64,000 nucleotides of DNA from the NCBI RefSeq assembly GCF_046773475.1, contig NZ_CP177239.1:930001-994000 (forward strand), given 5' to 3'. The DNA comes from Nitratireductor aquimarinus. Its GTDB lineage: Bacteria; Pseudomonadota; Alphaproteobacteria; Rhizobiales; Rhizobiaceae. Position 1 is the first letter of the stretch. Each line of letters begins with the position of its first letter. The notes under the pieces were generated by a model. The model did no database searches and was not told the DNA's origin. It saw nothing but the letters and a program-made list of their open reading frames with translations. A program made the translations under genes and the position numbers. Below are positions 17,182 to 25,452 of this stretch, piece by piece.

Positions 17182-18345
17182 TCAGCTCATCCTTTTTCCC
17201 AGCCGCTCGAGCATCCCAAGACACTGGTCGAGTTGTTCGATGGAAACGAACTCGTCCGCCTTGTGGGCCTGCTCGATGGAACCCGGCCCGCAGATGACGG
17301 ACGAGATGCCCGCCTTCTGGAAGAGCCCGGCCTCTGTGCCGAACGCCACCACTTCCGCTTCGGTAAGACCGGTCAGCTCCGAAACGATCTGCCGCGCTTC
17401 GGATTCGGTCACCGGCTCCAGCCCGTCCACTTCGCCGATCACGTGGGTCACGATGTCGGCGTCCTCAAACACGGCGCGCATCGCCGGTTTCAGTTCCAGC
17501 TCTGCATAGGCGCGAATGCGGTCTTTTACAAAGTCCGCATCCTCGTTGCGCACCGGCCGCATCTCCCATTCCACAGAACAGTGATCGGCAATCACGTTGC
17601 GCGCAGCACCGCCCGAGATCGTCCCCACCTGAAGCGTCGTCCAGGGCGGGTCAAACCGGTTGCCGAGCGGCGCCCGCGTCTTGAGTTCCTCGGCAATCGC
17701 CATCAGGCGCGTGATATAGCGCACCGCATATTCGACCGCATTGACCCCGCGCTCCGGCCCGGAGGCATGGCCCGCAAGGCCACGGAACTCGGTCGTGTAT
17801 TCAAAACAGCCCTTGTGCCCCTCAATGATGCGCATCATGGTCGGCTCGCCGATAATGGCGACGGACGGGCGGATTTCGGCCCGTTCCAGTTCCTCCACCA
17901 GCGCCCGCGCACCGAAGCACCCCACCTCCTCGTCATAGGTGAAGGCGAAATGCAGCGGCCGTTTCAGGTCGAGCCCGGCGTAGTGCGGGGCCATGGCGAG
18001 ACAGCAGGCGATAAACCCCTTCATGTCGCATGTGCCGCGCCCATAGAGATTGCCGTCGCCCATGCGCAGCGCAAACGGATCGCCGGTCCAGTCCTGTCCG
18101 TCCACCGGCACGACATCGGAATGGCCGGAGAGGACGATGCCACCATCGCCCTCCGGCCCGAGCGTGGCGAACAGGTTCGCCTTGTGCCCGCTTTCATCCA
18201 GCGTCACCGAAAGCCGCGCGCCCAATGCGCTCAGCATTTCGCTGGCATAGGCGATCAGTTCCAGATTGCTCTCTGCCGAAATGGTGGGAAACCCCACCAG
18301 ATCGGCCAGAATGCGGGTCGTGTTATCAAGCCTTTCAGTGCGCAT
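17182..18345 (-). CDS. ArgE-like M20 deacetylase, candidate N-acetyl-diaminobutyrate deacetylase
   Basis: A 387-residue zinc hydrolase of the ArgE/DapE/M20 family. Metal and catalytic blocks are visible: SGHSDVVPVDGQDW (His and Asp) near residue 73, GRGTCDMKGF near 105, the EE pair in TYDEEVGCFG near 134 and the GEPT block near 162. It starts three bases after the doeA stop and belongs to the leftward ectoine operon. Its expected role is removing acetate from N-acetyl-2,4-diaminobutyrate made by DoeA. In the described pathways this step is done by DoeB/EutE, an aspartoacylase-type enzyme that I do not find here. A true arginine-pathway ArgE is the alternative, but the context argues against it. 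Confidence 0.85.
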   Translation of the reverse strand: MRTERLDNTTRILADLVGFPTISAESNLELIAYASEMLSALGARLSVTLDESGHKANLFATLGPEGDGGIVLSGHSDVVPVDGQDWTGDPFALRMGDGNLYGRGTCDMKGFIACCLAMAPHYAGLDLKRPLHFAFTYDEEVGCFGARALVEELERAEIRPSVAIIGEPTMMRIIEGHKGCFEYTTEFRGLAGHASGPERGVNAVEYAVRYITRLMAIAEELKTRAPLGNRFDPPWTTLQVGTISGGAARNVIADHCSVEWEMRPVRNEDADFVKDRIRAYAELELKPAMRAVFEDADIVTHVIGEVDGLEPVTESEARQIVSELTGLTEAEVVAFGTEAGLFQKAGISSVICGPGSIEQAHKADEFVSIEQLDQCLGMLERLGKRMS

Positions 18346-18348
18346 GGA

Positions 18349-19533
18349 TCACGACTTCACGATCAGTTCGCGCGGGCGGCGGCACAGCGCCTCGGCCGGA
18401 CCGTCTTCCGTGATCAGGATGCTCTCGGTGATTTCGAGCCCCCAGTCGGCCATCCACAGGCCCGGCATGAAATGGAAGGTCATGCCCGCTTCCAGCACCG
18501 TCTCGTCCTCGCGGCGCAGCGAAATTGTGCGCTCGCCCCAGTCCGGCGGATAAGAAATGCCGATCGGATAACCGCAGCGCCCGTCACGCGTTATGCCGGC
18601 CCGCTCCAGCGCGCCATAGAGCGCATCGGCGATCTGGCCTGCGCGGTTGCCCGGTCGTGCGATCTCAAGCCCGGCCTCGATGCCTTCCACCAGCGCCTTT
18701 TCCGCATCCAGCATGTGCTGCGGCGGCGTCCCGAGAAACACGGTGCGGCAGAGCGGCGCGTGGTAGCGGCGATAGCAGCCGGCGATCTCGAAGAAGGTCG
18801 CATGCCCCTGTTCGAACCGCCGCCCGTCCCAGGTCAGGTGTGGTGCGGCCGCATCGGAGCCCGTCGGCAGCAGCGGCACGATGGCCGGATATTCGCCCCA
18901 GTCGTCATCCACGCCGCGAATGGCGTCCGCATAGATCTCGGCCACCAGGTCGTTCTTCTTGAGACCCGGCTCGATGCGTTCGACAATGCCGTCGATCATC
19001 TTTTCCGAAATCCGCGCCGCCCGGCGCATGAAGACGATTTCCTCTTCGGATTTCACCGCGCGCTGCCAGTTCACCAGCGCCGTCGCGTCGACGAAGGTGG
19101 CGTTCGGCAGTTCTTCCTTCAAAACCAGATAGGCCTTGGCGGAGAAGTAATAATTCTCCAGCTCCACGCCGATGCGCTGACTGCCATAGCCGTGAATGCG
19201 CAGGATTTCCGCCAGATGCTGCATGGGATGCAACGTGTTGGCCTGCACATAGTGATCCGGATAGCGCAGCACCCTCTCATCATCCATGTAGACGGTGCGC
19301 ACCGCGCCGTTTCCGTCCATGGCGCGGCCCCACCAGATCGGATCGGCATCCTTGAAGACGATCACGCCCTGATGGACGTAGAACGACCAGCCATCATAGC
19401 CTGTGAGCCAGGCCATGTTGGACGGATCTTCCACGAAGAGAACGTCGATACCCTTCGCCTCCATGGCGTTGCGGGTCTTTTCCAGACGCGCGGCATATTC
19501 CTGCGCGCTGAAGGGCATTTCGGCTGCTGGCAT
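18349..19533 (-). CDS. doeA: Ectoine hydrolase DoeA (EutD), M24 peptidase-like
   Basis: A 394-residue enzyme of the creatinase/Xaa-Pro peptidase fold. DoeA opens the ectoine ring to N-acetyl-2,4-diaminobutyrate. Blocks typical of DoeA are FVEDPSNMAWLTGYDGWSFY, WWGRAMDGNGAVRTVYM and HPMQHLAEIL in the N-terminal domain, and the pita-bread C-terminal domain with the GISYPPDWGER and HFMPGLWMADWGLE segments. GGAGGAA stands two bases before the ATG at 19533, which decides the start over an in-frame ATG at 19587. It leads the leftward arm and is divergent from eutB. Surrounding eutBC, doeX, doeC and doeD make the assignment strong. Confidence 0.93.
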   Translation of the reverse strand: MPAAEMPFSAQEYAARLEKTRNAMEAKGIDVLFVEDPSNMAWLTGYDGWSFYVHQGVIVFKDADPIWWGRAMDGNGAVRTVYMDDERVLRYPDHYVQANTLHPMQHLAEILRIHGYGSQRIGVELENYYFSAKAYLVLKEELPNATFVDATALVNWQRAVKSEEEIVFMRRAARISEKMIDGIVERIEPGLKKNDLVAEIYADAIRGVDDDWGEYPAIVPLLPTGSDAAAPHLTWDGRRFEQGHATFFEIAGCYRRYHAPLCRTVFLGTPPQHMLDAEKALVEGIEAGLEIARPGNRAGQIADALYGALERAGITRDGRCGYPIGISYPPDWGERTISLRREDETVLEAGMTFHFMPGLWMADWGLEITESILITEDGPAEALCRRPRELIVKS

Positions 19534-19804
19534 GGTTCCTCCACCTGAGAAAAGCCGGACGCTGACGCACCCGGACAAACCGTACACCGATCAGGCTCTC
19601 CCACCTTGTGTACAACTAATCCATCATCACATTTTTGAACGCCTGAATCGCACAGAAACGACATCAAATGTCGTTGTTCTATTCTCCACCCGGATGATGA
19701 TGTGTACAAATCCTCTGATCATCAAGTATTCGCGCATCACGGGGCGCGCATTACGGGGGCCTTTTCATGTGTCACACGACCTCACGCATTCCGGTCGCGC
19801 CCAA
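19534..19804. promoter_or_regulatory. doeA/eutB divergent control region
   Basis: This 271-base AT-rich spacer serves both arms of the ectoine locus. It holds TTGTGTACAA at 19606-19615 and TGTGTACAA at 19701-19709, both close to the TTGTATACAA palindrome typical of FCD-type GntR proteins. Between them lies a perfect 8+3+8 palindrome, AACGACAT-CAA-ATGTCGTT (19657-19675). Two regulators are encoded nearby, the GntR protein and the Lrp-type DoeX, and each could own one motif. Which binds which is inference. Confidence 0.6.
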
Positions 19805-20818
19805 ATGACGTCGCTCACCCTTGCAGACATTCTGGCCGCCCGTAAACGCATTGCCGGCATCGCCACGCTCGACACGCCTTTGCCGCCCTCGCCCTATCTC
19901 AGCGCCATCGCCGGTGACGATGTTCTCCTGAAGCTCGAAATCGGTCAGGCGACCGGCGCCTTCAAACTGCGCGGCGCGGCGAACGCCGTCCTGAGCCTGC
20001 CGGAGAGCACGAAAGGCGTCACCTGCTGCTCGACCGGCAATCACGGCCGGGCCGTCGCCTATGCCGCCCGTGCGCGCGGCTTCCGGGCTGTTATCTGCAT
20101 GTCGAGCCTCGTCCCCGAGGCCAAGCTTGCCGGCATCCGCGCTCTGGGCGCGGAAGCGCGGATCATCGGCAAGAGCCAGGACGAGGCGCAGGTGGAAAGC
20201 CGCCGCCTCGCCGAGGAAGAGGGTTTCCACGAGATATCGCCCTTTGACGATCTTCATGTGATCGCCGGCCAGGGCACGATCGGGCCTGAGCTTCTGGAAC
20301 AGCGCCCGGACCTTGAGACCGTGCTGATCCCGCTGTCGGGCGGCGGTCTTGCCGGCGGCATCGCCTTTGCGCTCAAGACGATCAAACCATCGATCCGGGT
20401 CGTCGGCATCACCATGGAGCACGGCGCGGCCATGCACGCCTCGCTTGCGGCCGGAAAACCGGTGGCAGTCACCGAAATGGCGAGCCTTGCCGATTCGCTC
20501 GGCGGCGGCATCGGGCTCGAAAACCGCCATTCCTTCGCACTCTGCCGCGATTTCCTCGATGAGGTGATCCTCGTCAGCGAGGAAGAAATCTACCGCGCGA
20601 TGCAGGTGCACTACCATGAAGACCGGCTGGTCTGCGAAGGCGCAAGTACGGTGGGCGCGGCCGCACTGCTTTCCGGCAGGCTGGGCAGGCACCCCGGCCC
20701 CACGGCCACGCTCATAACCGGGCGCAATGTCGACATGCAGGTTTTCACCGACATCGTGTCTGGCCGGGCGGTGCAGCTCGGCGACACAACGCTCAAGGGA
20801 CACATCCATGCCGCATGA
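19805..20818 (+). CDS. eutB: Hydroxyectoine utilisation dehydratase EutB (PLP-dependent)
   Basis: A 337-residue fold-type-II PLP enzyme related to threonine dehydratase. The PLP lysine is K54 in GAFKLRGA, and a glycine loop for the phosphate follows at SGGGLAGG near residue 180. EutB and EutC together convert 5-hydroxyectoine to ectoine before DoeA acts; EutB is proposed to remove water. It is the first gene of the rightward arm. The ATG at 19805 matches the expected N-terminus (TLADILAARKRI). An open frame extends far upstream but overlaps the doeA start region and is not family sequence. It overlaps eutC by 11 bases. Confidence 0.9.
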   Translation: MTSLTLADILAARKRIAGIATLDTPLPPSPYLSAIAGDDVLLKLEIGQATGAFKLRGAANAVLSLPESTKGVTCCSTGNHGRAVAYAARARGFRAVICMSSLVPEAKLAGIRALGAEARIIGKSQDEAQVESRRLAEEEGFHEISPFDDLHVIAGQGTIGPELLEQRPDLETVLIPLSGGGLAGGIAFALKTIKPSIRVVGITMEHGAAMHASLAAGKPVAVTEMASLADSLGGGIGLENRHSFALCRDFLDEVILVSEEEIYRAMQVHYHEDRLVCEGASTVGAAALLSGRLGRHPGPTATLITGRNVDMQVFTDIVSGRAVQLGDTTLKGHIHAA

Positions 20819-21800
20819 CATTCTCGTTCTGACCGAAGCCGATCTGCGCAAGGCCGTCCGGCTCGACCTCGAAGCGATCGACGTGGTGGAAGAAGCCTTC
20901 CGCGCGCTCGCCTCGGGCGCGGTCATCATGCCGCCCATCCTGTCCATGGACATTCCGCAGGTTCATGGCGAGGTGGATGTGAAGACCGCCTATATTCCCG
21001 GCTTCGACGGGTTCGCCATCAAGGTCAGCCCCGGTTTCTTCGACAATCCGAAAATCGGCCTGCCAAGCCTCAATGGCCTGATGATCCTGTTTTCGGCGAA
21101 AACCGGGCTGGTGGAAGCGCTTCTGCTCGACAATGGCTTTCTCACCGATGTGCGCACCGCTGCCGCCGGCGCGGTCGCCGCCCGCCATCTGGCCCCGTCG
21201 AGTGTCGAGACCGCCGGCGTCATGGGAACCGGTGTGCAGGCCCGCCTGCAAATGATCGCCGCCCATCAGGTACGCCCCTTCTCCCGTCTTCTCGTCTGGG
21301 GGCGCGATGCGGCAAAGGCAGAAGCCTGCGCAGCCGATCTGGCCAAAATCCTCGGCATCGACGTGAAAGCTGAAGCAGACCCGGCCCGTCTCGTTGCCGA
21401 AAGCCAGCTTGTCGTCACCACCACGCCCGCGCGCGACCCGGTTCTGATGGCCGACTGGCTTCATCCGGGCCTTCACGTCACGGCCATGGGGTCCGATCAG
21501 GAAGGCAAGAACGAGTTGCAGCCGGCAGCGCTTTCCCGCGCCGATCTCTATGTCGCCGACCGTGTGAGCCAGTGCGAAAAACTGGGCGAACTGGCGGCAG
21601 CGATCCGTGCCGGCGACTGGAATGGCGGCACGCCCGCAGAGCTCGGCGAGATCGTGACCGGAGCCAGATCCGGTCGCACCGGCGACGACCAGATCACCAT
21701 TTGCGACCTCACCGGAACCGGCGCGCAGGACACGGCCATCGCCACCCTGGCGCGTGAACGGGCCTTGACAGCGGGAGCCGGTACGACGATCCAGAGCTGA
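20808..21800 (+). CDS. eutC: Ectoine utilisation protein EutC (ornithine cyclodeaminase family)
   Basis: A 330-residue NAD-binding enzyme of the ornithine cyclodeaminase/mu-crystallin family. The Rossmann-like motif MGTGVQARLQM lies near residue 138 and DVRTAAAGAVAARHL precedes it. It is proposed to act with EutB in turning hydroxyectoine into ectoine. The start at 20808 overlaps the eutB stop by 11 bases, implying coupling, and the N-terminus (ILVLTEADLRKAV) matches the family. The next gene, doeX, begins two bases after its stop. Confidence 0.9.
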   Translation: MPHDILVLTEADLRKAVRLDLEAIDVVEEAFRALASGAVIMPPILSMDIPQVHGEVDVKTAYIPGFDGFAIKVSPGFFDNPKIGLPSLNGLMILFSAKTGLVEALLLDNGFLTDVRTAAAGAVAARHLAPSSVETAGVMGTGVQARLQMIAAHQVRPFSRLLVWGRDAAKAEACAADLAKILGIDVKAEADPARLVAESQLVVTTTPARDPVLMADWLHPGLHVTAMGSDQEGKNELQPAALSRADLYVADRVSQCEKLGELAAAIRAGDWNGGTPAELGEIVTGARSGRTGDDQITICDLTGTGAQDTAIATLARERALTAGAGTTIQS

Positions 21801-21802
21801 CC

Positions 21803-22303
21803 ATGCTCAAGCTCGACGACCGCGATCTCAAAATCCTCGGTATCCTTCAAAGGGAAGGCCGCATCTCCAAGGCGGCGCTGGCCGAACGGGTGAATCTCAC
21901 GCCCGCCCCCTGCTGGGAGCGGCTGAAACGCCTTGAAAAGGCGGGGATCATCACAGGTTACCGCGCCGAAGTGGCGCTGGCGAAGCTCGCCCCGCACATC
22001 GCCGTCTTCATGGCGGCGGAGCTTGCCGGCCACCGCGCCGAAGACTTCCAGCGATTCGAGCGCAGCGTTCAGGAGATCGATGAAATCACCGGTTGCTGGG
22101 CTGTCGGCGGCGGTTTCGACTACATTTTGCAGATCATCGCCCGCGATATCGACACCTATCAGCGTCTGGTCGACCGGCTTCTGGACATGAATGTCGGTCT
22201 GGCGCGCTATTTCACCTACATCGTCACCAAGCCGGTGAAGCAGCCGGGCGCGTTCCCGCTTGGCGTTCTGGTGAACACCGACGATACGACACAGAAGGAA
22301 TAG
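21803..22303 (+). CDS. doeX: Lrp/AsnC-family regulator DoeX
   Basis: A 166-residue Lrp/AsnC regulator. The N-terminal HTH (about 5-60) reads LDDRDLKILGILQREGRISKAA and the recognition helix NLTPAPCWERLKRLE. A C-terminal RAM domain (about 70-150) senses ligand. DoeX is the conserved regulator of ectoine degradation operons and is thought to respond to pathway intermediates such as diaminobutyrate derivatives. It lies tightly after eutC (two bases) and is followed by a 127-base gap before doeC that could hold an internal promoter. The 19-base palindrome upstream of eutB is a plausible target. Confidence 0.9.
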   Translation: MLKLDDRDLKILGILQREGRISKAALAERVNLTPAPCWERLKRLEKAGIITGYRAEVALAKLAPHIAVFMAAELAGHRAEDFQRFERSVQEIDEITGCWAVGGGFDYILQIIARDIDTYQRLVDRLLDMNVGLARYFTYIVTKPVKQPGAFPLGVLVNTDDTTQKE

Positions 22304-22386
22304 TGGGCGCACGGCGCGAAGTTCAGAAGAAACGTTGGCGCGCCATGGCAAGTTCATCAGAAAATTTGGCGGCCCGAACGGCATAA

Positions 22387-22410
22387 TTCCAGTCAATCCA
22401 AACACTGGAA
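22387..22410 (+). other. Inverted repeat upstream of doeC
   Basis: A 7-base inverted repeat (TTCCAGT at 22387-22393 with ACTGGAA at 22404-22410) has a 10-base spacer and lies 20 bases before the doeC start in the 127-base gap after doeX. It could be a small hairpin or an operator half-site pair. It shares no sequence with the palindromes upstream of eutB, so its role is open. Confidence 0.35.
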
Positions 22411-22430
22411 ATCCGCTTGGGAGTGAGCCG

Positions 22431-23915
22431 ATGTCCGCTATTGCAGCCCTTCAGAAAACCGCCCTTTCCGATCTCGCCGATCCGCGCCTTTTCCGCGAAT
22501 ACGCCTATGCGAACGGTCACTGGATCGCCGCCCCCGGCGACCCGGTCGTGGATGTCTTCAACCCGGCCGATGGCGCGCGGCTCGGCTGCGTCCCGGCACT
22601 CGCCGCCGAACAGGTCGATGAAACCATTGAAGCGGCTCACGCGGCGTTTCCCGGCTGGGCGGCCCTCCTTCCGCAGGAGCGCGCGCAGATCCTGATGCGC
22701 TGGTACGATTTGATCGTCGCCGCCAAGGAGGACCTCGCTCATCTGATGGTTCTGGAGCAGGGCAAACCCCTTTCTGAAGCGCGTGGCGAGATCGATTACG
22801 CCGCCTCCTTCGTCTCCTTCTACGCCGAGGAAGCAAAGCGCGTTTCGGTCGAAAGCGTTGCCTCACACCTGCCGGGCGCCGACATGCAGGTTTCGCGCGA
22901 GCCATTGGGCGTTGCAGCCCTCGTCACGCCGTGGAACTTCCCCTCCGCCATGCTCACCCGCAAGGCGGCGGCAGCGCTTGCCGCCGGCTGCACCGTGGTC
23001 GCGCATCCCTCTTCCGAGACGCCGTTCTCCGCACTCGCCCTTGCCGAGCTGGCCGAGCGCGCTGGCGTTCCGGCAGGCGTCTTCAACGTGCTCACCGGCA
23101 AGGCCGCCGAAGTGGTCGGCGCGATGACCGCCTCAACCCGTGTGCGCGCCGTTTCCTTTACCGGCTCCACCGAGATCGGCCGCCTGCTCTACGCGCAGTC
23201 CGCGCCGACCGTGAAGCGTCTGGTCATGGAGCTTGGCGGCCATGCGCCCTTCATCGCCTTTGCCGATTGCGACCTCGATCACGCGGTCGAGAGCGCCATT
23301 TCGGCCAAGTTCGCCACCTCCGGGCAGGACTGCCTTGCCGCCAACCGCTTCTATATCGAGCGCTCCATCTATGACGCCTTCGTCGCCGCATTCGCCCGCA
23401 AGGTCGAGGAACTGACCGTCGGCAATGGCCTCAGCGATCCCGATATAGGCCCGCTCATCCATGAGCGCGCCGTCGCCAAGCAGACCGAACAGGTCGCCGA
23501 TGCGCTCGCAAAAGGCGCGCGTCTGGTAACGGGCGGAAACGTGTCGCGGCACGGCCCCACCTTCTTCGAACCCACGGTTCTGGCCGATGTGCCCGAAAAC
23601 GCGCTCATCTTCCGCGAGGAAACGTTTGGGCCGATTGCCGCCTTCACCCCCTTCGATGACGAAGCGGACGTGCTCAAAAAGGCGAACGACACCGAAACCG
23701 GCCTTGCCGCCTATCTGCACACGCAGGACCCGAGCCGCATCGCCCGCCTTTCGCGCGGCCTGGAATTCGGCATGGTCGCGGTCAACCGCACCAAGATCAC
23801 CGGCGCGCCCATCCCCTTTGGCGGGGTCAAGCAGGCCGGCCTCGAGCGCGAGGGCTCCCGCCACGGGCTGGAAGCCTTCACCAACATCAAATACGTCTGC
23901 CGCAACATCGGTTGA
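22431..23915 (+). CDS. doeC: Aldehyde dehydrogenase DoeC (aspartate-semialdehyde dehydrogenase of ectoine catabolism)
   Basis: A 494-residue NAD(P)-dependent aldehyde dehydrogenase. Catalytic residues are present: N169 (TPWNFP), E267 (MELGGH) and C301 (SGQDCLAANR). In the pathway it oxidises aspartate semialdehyde to aspartate. Residue 192, normally Lys in KPxExTP and used to hold the NAD ribose, is His here (VAHPSSETP). The close relative group is succinate-semialdehyde dehydrogenase, so GabD-like activity is possible. The start at 22431 is preferred because the conserved N-terminus begins shortly after it and an upstream frame from 22335 covers the intergenic inverted repeat. Confidence 0.88.
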   Translation: MSAIAALQKTALSDLADPRLFREYAYANGHWIAAPGDPVVDVFNPADGARLGCVPALAAEQVDETIEAAHAAFPGWAALLPQERAQILMRWYDLIVAAKEDLAHLMVLEQGKPLSEARGEIDYAASFVSFYAEEAKRVSVESVASHLPGADMQVSREPLGVAALVTPWNFPSAMLTRKAAAALAAGCTVVAHPSSETPFSALALAELAERAGVPAGVFNVLTGKAAEVVGAMTASTRVRAVSFTGSTEIGRLLYAQSAPTVKRLVMELGGHAPFIAFADCDLDHAVESAISAKFATSGQDCLAANRFYIERSIYDAFVAAFARKVEELTVGNGLSDPDIGPLIHERAVAKQTEQVADALAKGARLVTGGNVSRHGPTFFEPTVLADVPENALIFREETFGPIAAFTPFDDEADVLKKANDTETGLAAYLHTQDPSRIARLSRGLEFGMVAVNRTKITGAPIPFGGVKQAGLEREGSRHGLEAFTNIKYVCRNIG

Positions 23916-23957
23916 GCAGCGCTGACTGACACAGTCTGAGAATAACAGGAGAGTGAC

Positions 23958-25334
23958 ATGCTGTTGAAGAACGACCAACTCGACCAGTGGGACCGCGAGG
24001 CCTTCTTCCATCCCTCGACCCATCTGGCCCAGCATGCGCGCGGCGAAAGCCCCAACCGCATCGTGACCGGCGGCAACGGCGTCTATATCGAGGACCGTGA
24101 CGGCAACAGGCTGCTCGACGCCTTTGCCGGCCTCTATTGCGTCAATGTCGGCTATGGCCGCACCGAGATCGCCGACGCCATTGCCGAGCAGGCCAGGGAG
24201 CTTGCCTATTACCACGCCTATGTGGGCCACGGCACGGAAGCCTCGATCACGCTTGCCAAGATGATTGTCGACCGCGCGCCGGAGAACATGTCCAAGGTCT
24301 ATTTCGGCCTCGGCGGCTCCGACGCCAACGAAACCAACGTCAAGCTGATCTGGTACTACAACAACATTCTCGGCCGCCCCGAGAAGAAGAAGATCATCTC
24401 GCGCTGGCGCGGCTATCACGGCTCCGGCCTGATGACCGGCTCGCTGACCGGCCTTAAGCTGTTCCACAAGAAGTTCGACCTGCCGCTGGCCCAGGTGGTT
24501 CACACCGAAGCGCCCTATTACTACCGCCGCCCGGACCTCGCCATGAGCGAGGAGCAGTTCACCGCCCATTGCGTGGCCGAGCTTGAAGCGCTGATCGAGC
24601 GCGAGGGCGCGGACACCATCGCCGCCTTTATCGGCGAGCCTGTGCTCGGCACGGGCGGCATTGTGCCGCCACCGGCCGGATACTGGGCCGCGATCCAGAA
24701 AGTGCTGCGCAAGCACGACATCCTGCTCGTCGCCGACGAGGTGGTGACCGGCTTTGGACGCCTCGGCTCCATGTTCGGCTCCATCCATTACGACATGGAA
24801 CCCGACCTCATCACCATCGCCAAGGGCCTCACCTCGGCCTATGCGCCGCTTTCCGGCTCCATCGTCGGCAAGAAGATGTGGGAAGTGCTTGAGCGCGGCA
24901 CGGACGAATACGGCCCCATCGGCCATGGCTGGACCTATTCGGCCCACCCCATCGGCGCGGCAGCCGGCATCGCCAATCTCGAACTGGTCGACAAGCTCGG
25001 CCTCGTCAAGAATGCCGGCGAGACGGGCGCTTACTTCGTCAACGCCATGCGTGACGCCATCGGCGCACACGCCCATGTCGGCGAAGTGCGCGGCGAAGGC
25101 ATGCTCTGTGCAGTCGAGTTCGTGAAAGAGCGTGAGAACCGCCGGTTCTTCGACGCTTCCGAGAAGATCGGCCCGCAGATGGCCGCAGCCCTTCTCGAAC
25201 AGGGCGTCATTGGCCGCGCCATGCCGCAGGGCGACATTCTGGGCTTTGCGCCCCCGCTCTGCCTGACGCGCGAAGAAGCCGACCGCATCGTCGATGCGAC
25301 CGCCAAGGCCGTGAAGACCGTCTTCAAGGACTGA
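23958..25334 (+). CDS. doeD: Class III aminotransferase DoeD (diaminobutyrate transaminase)
   Basis: A 458-residue PLP enzyme of class III. The cofactor-contacting Asp is D260 (LLVADEVVTGFGR) and the Schiff-base lysine is K289 (ITIAKGLTSAYAPLS). DoeD converts 2,4-diaminobutyrate to aspartate semialdehyde, the substrate of DoeC encoded just upstream. An AGGAGAGTGAC ribosome binding site precedes the ATG. Class III enzymes vary in acceptor (pyruvate or 2-oxoglutarate) and the sequence does not settle this. It closes the rightward ectoine arm; a 118-base gap with a repeated 14-mer follows. Confidence 0.9.
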   Translation: MLLKNDQLDQWDREAFFHPSTHLAQHARGESPNRIVTGGNGVYIEDRDGNRLLDAFAGLYCVNVGYGRTEIADAIAEQARELAYYHAYVGHGTEASITLAKMIVDRAPENMSKVYFGLGGSDANETNVKLIWYYNNILGRPEKKKIISRWRGYHGSGLMTGSLTGLKLFHKKFDLPLAQVVHTEAPYYYRRPDLAMSEEQFTAHCVAELEALIEREGADTIAAFIGEPVLGTGGIVPPPAGYWAAIQKVLRKHDILLVADEVVTGFGRLGSMFGSIHYDMEPDLITIAKGLTSAYAPLSGSIVGKKMWEVLERGTDEYGPIGHGWTYSAHPIGAAAGIANLELVDKLGLVKNAGETGAYFVNAMRDAIGAHAHVGEVRGEGMLCAVEFVKERENRRFFDASEKIGPQMAAALLEQGVIGRAMPQGDILGFAPPLCLTREEADRIVDATAKAVKTVFKD

Positions 25335-25361
25335 CCCCGAACTTTCGGCGCTTCGGGTCCC

Positions 25362-25410
25362 TGCCCCGGAGCGCCGGTTCACGCTCTCGCCGGGCTTGCC
25401 CCGGAGCGCC
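25362..25410 (+). repeat. Two copies of a 14-base direct repeat
   Basis: TGCCCCGGAGCGCC occurs at 25362-25375 and again at 25397-25410, 35 bases apart, in the gap between doeD and the FAH gene. Partial self-complementarity around CGGAGCGCC/GGCG could let the copies pair with adjacent sequence. It may be a small dispersed intergenic element or the result of local duplication. Confidence 0.55.
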
Positions 25411-25452
25411 AATTGAGCCATCTCTTTCTCCGCAGTCATCTGGGAGAATTTC

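Noticed and set aside
17233..19548. A 771-codon plus-strand open frame opposite the M20 deacetylase and doeA genes
   Set aside because: It spans two well-supported genes and their junction in antisense, and shows no family motif and no plausible ribosome binding site.
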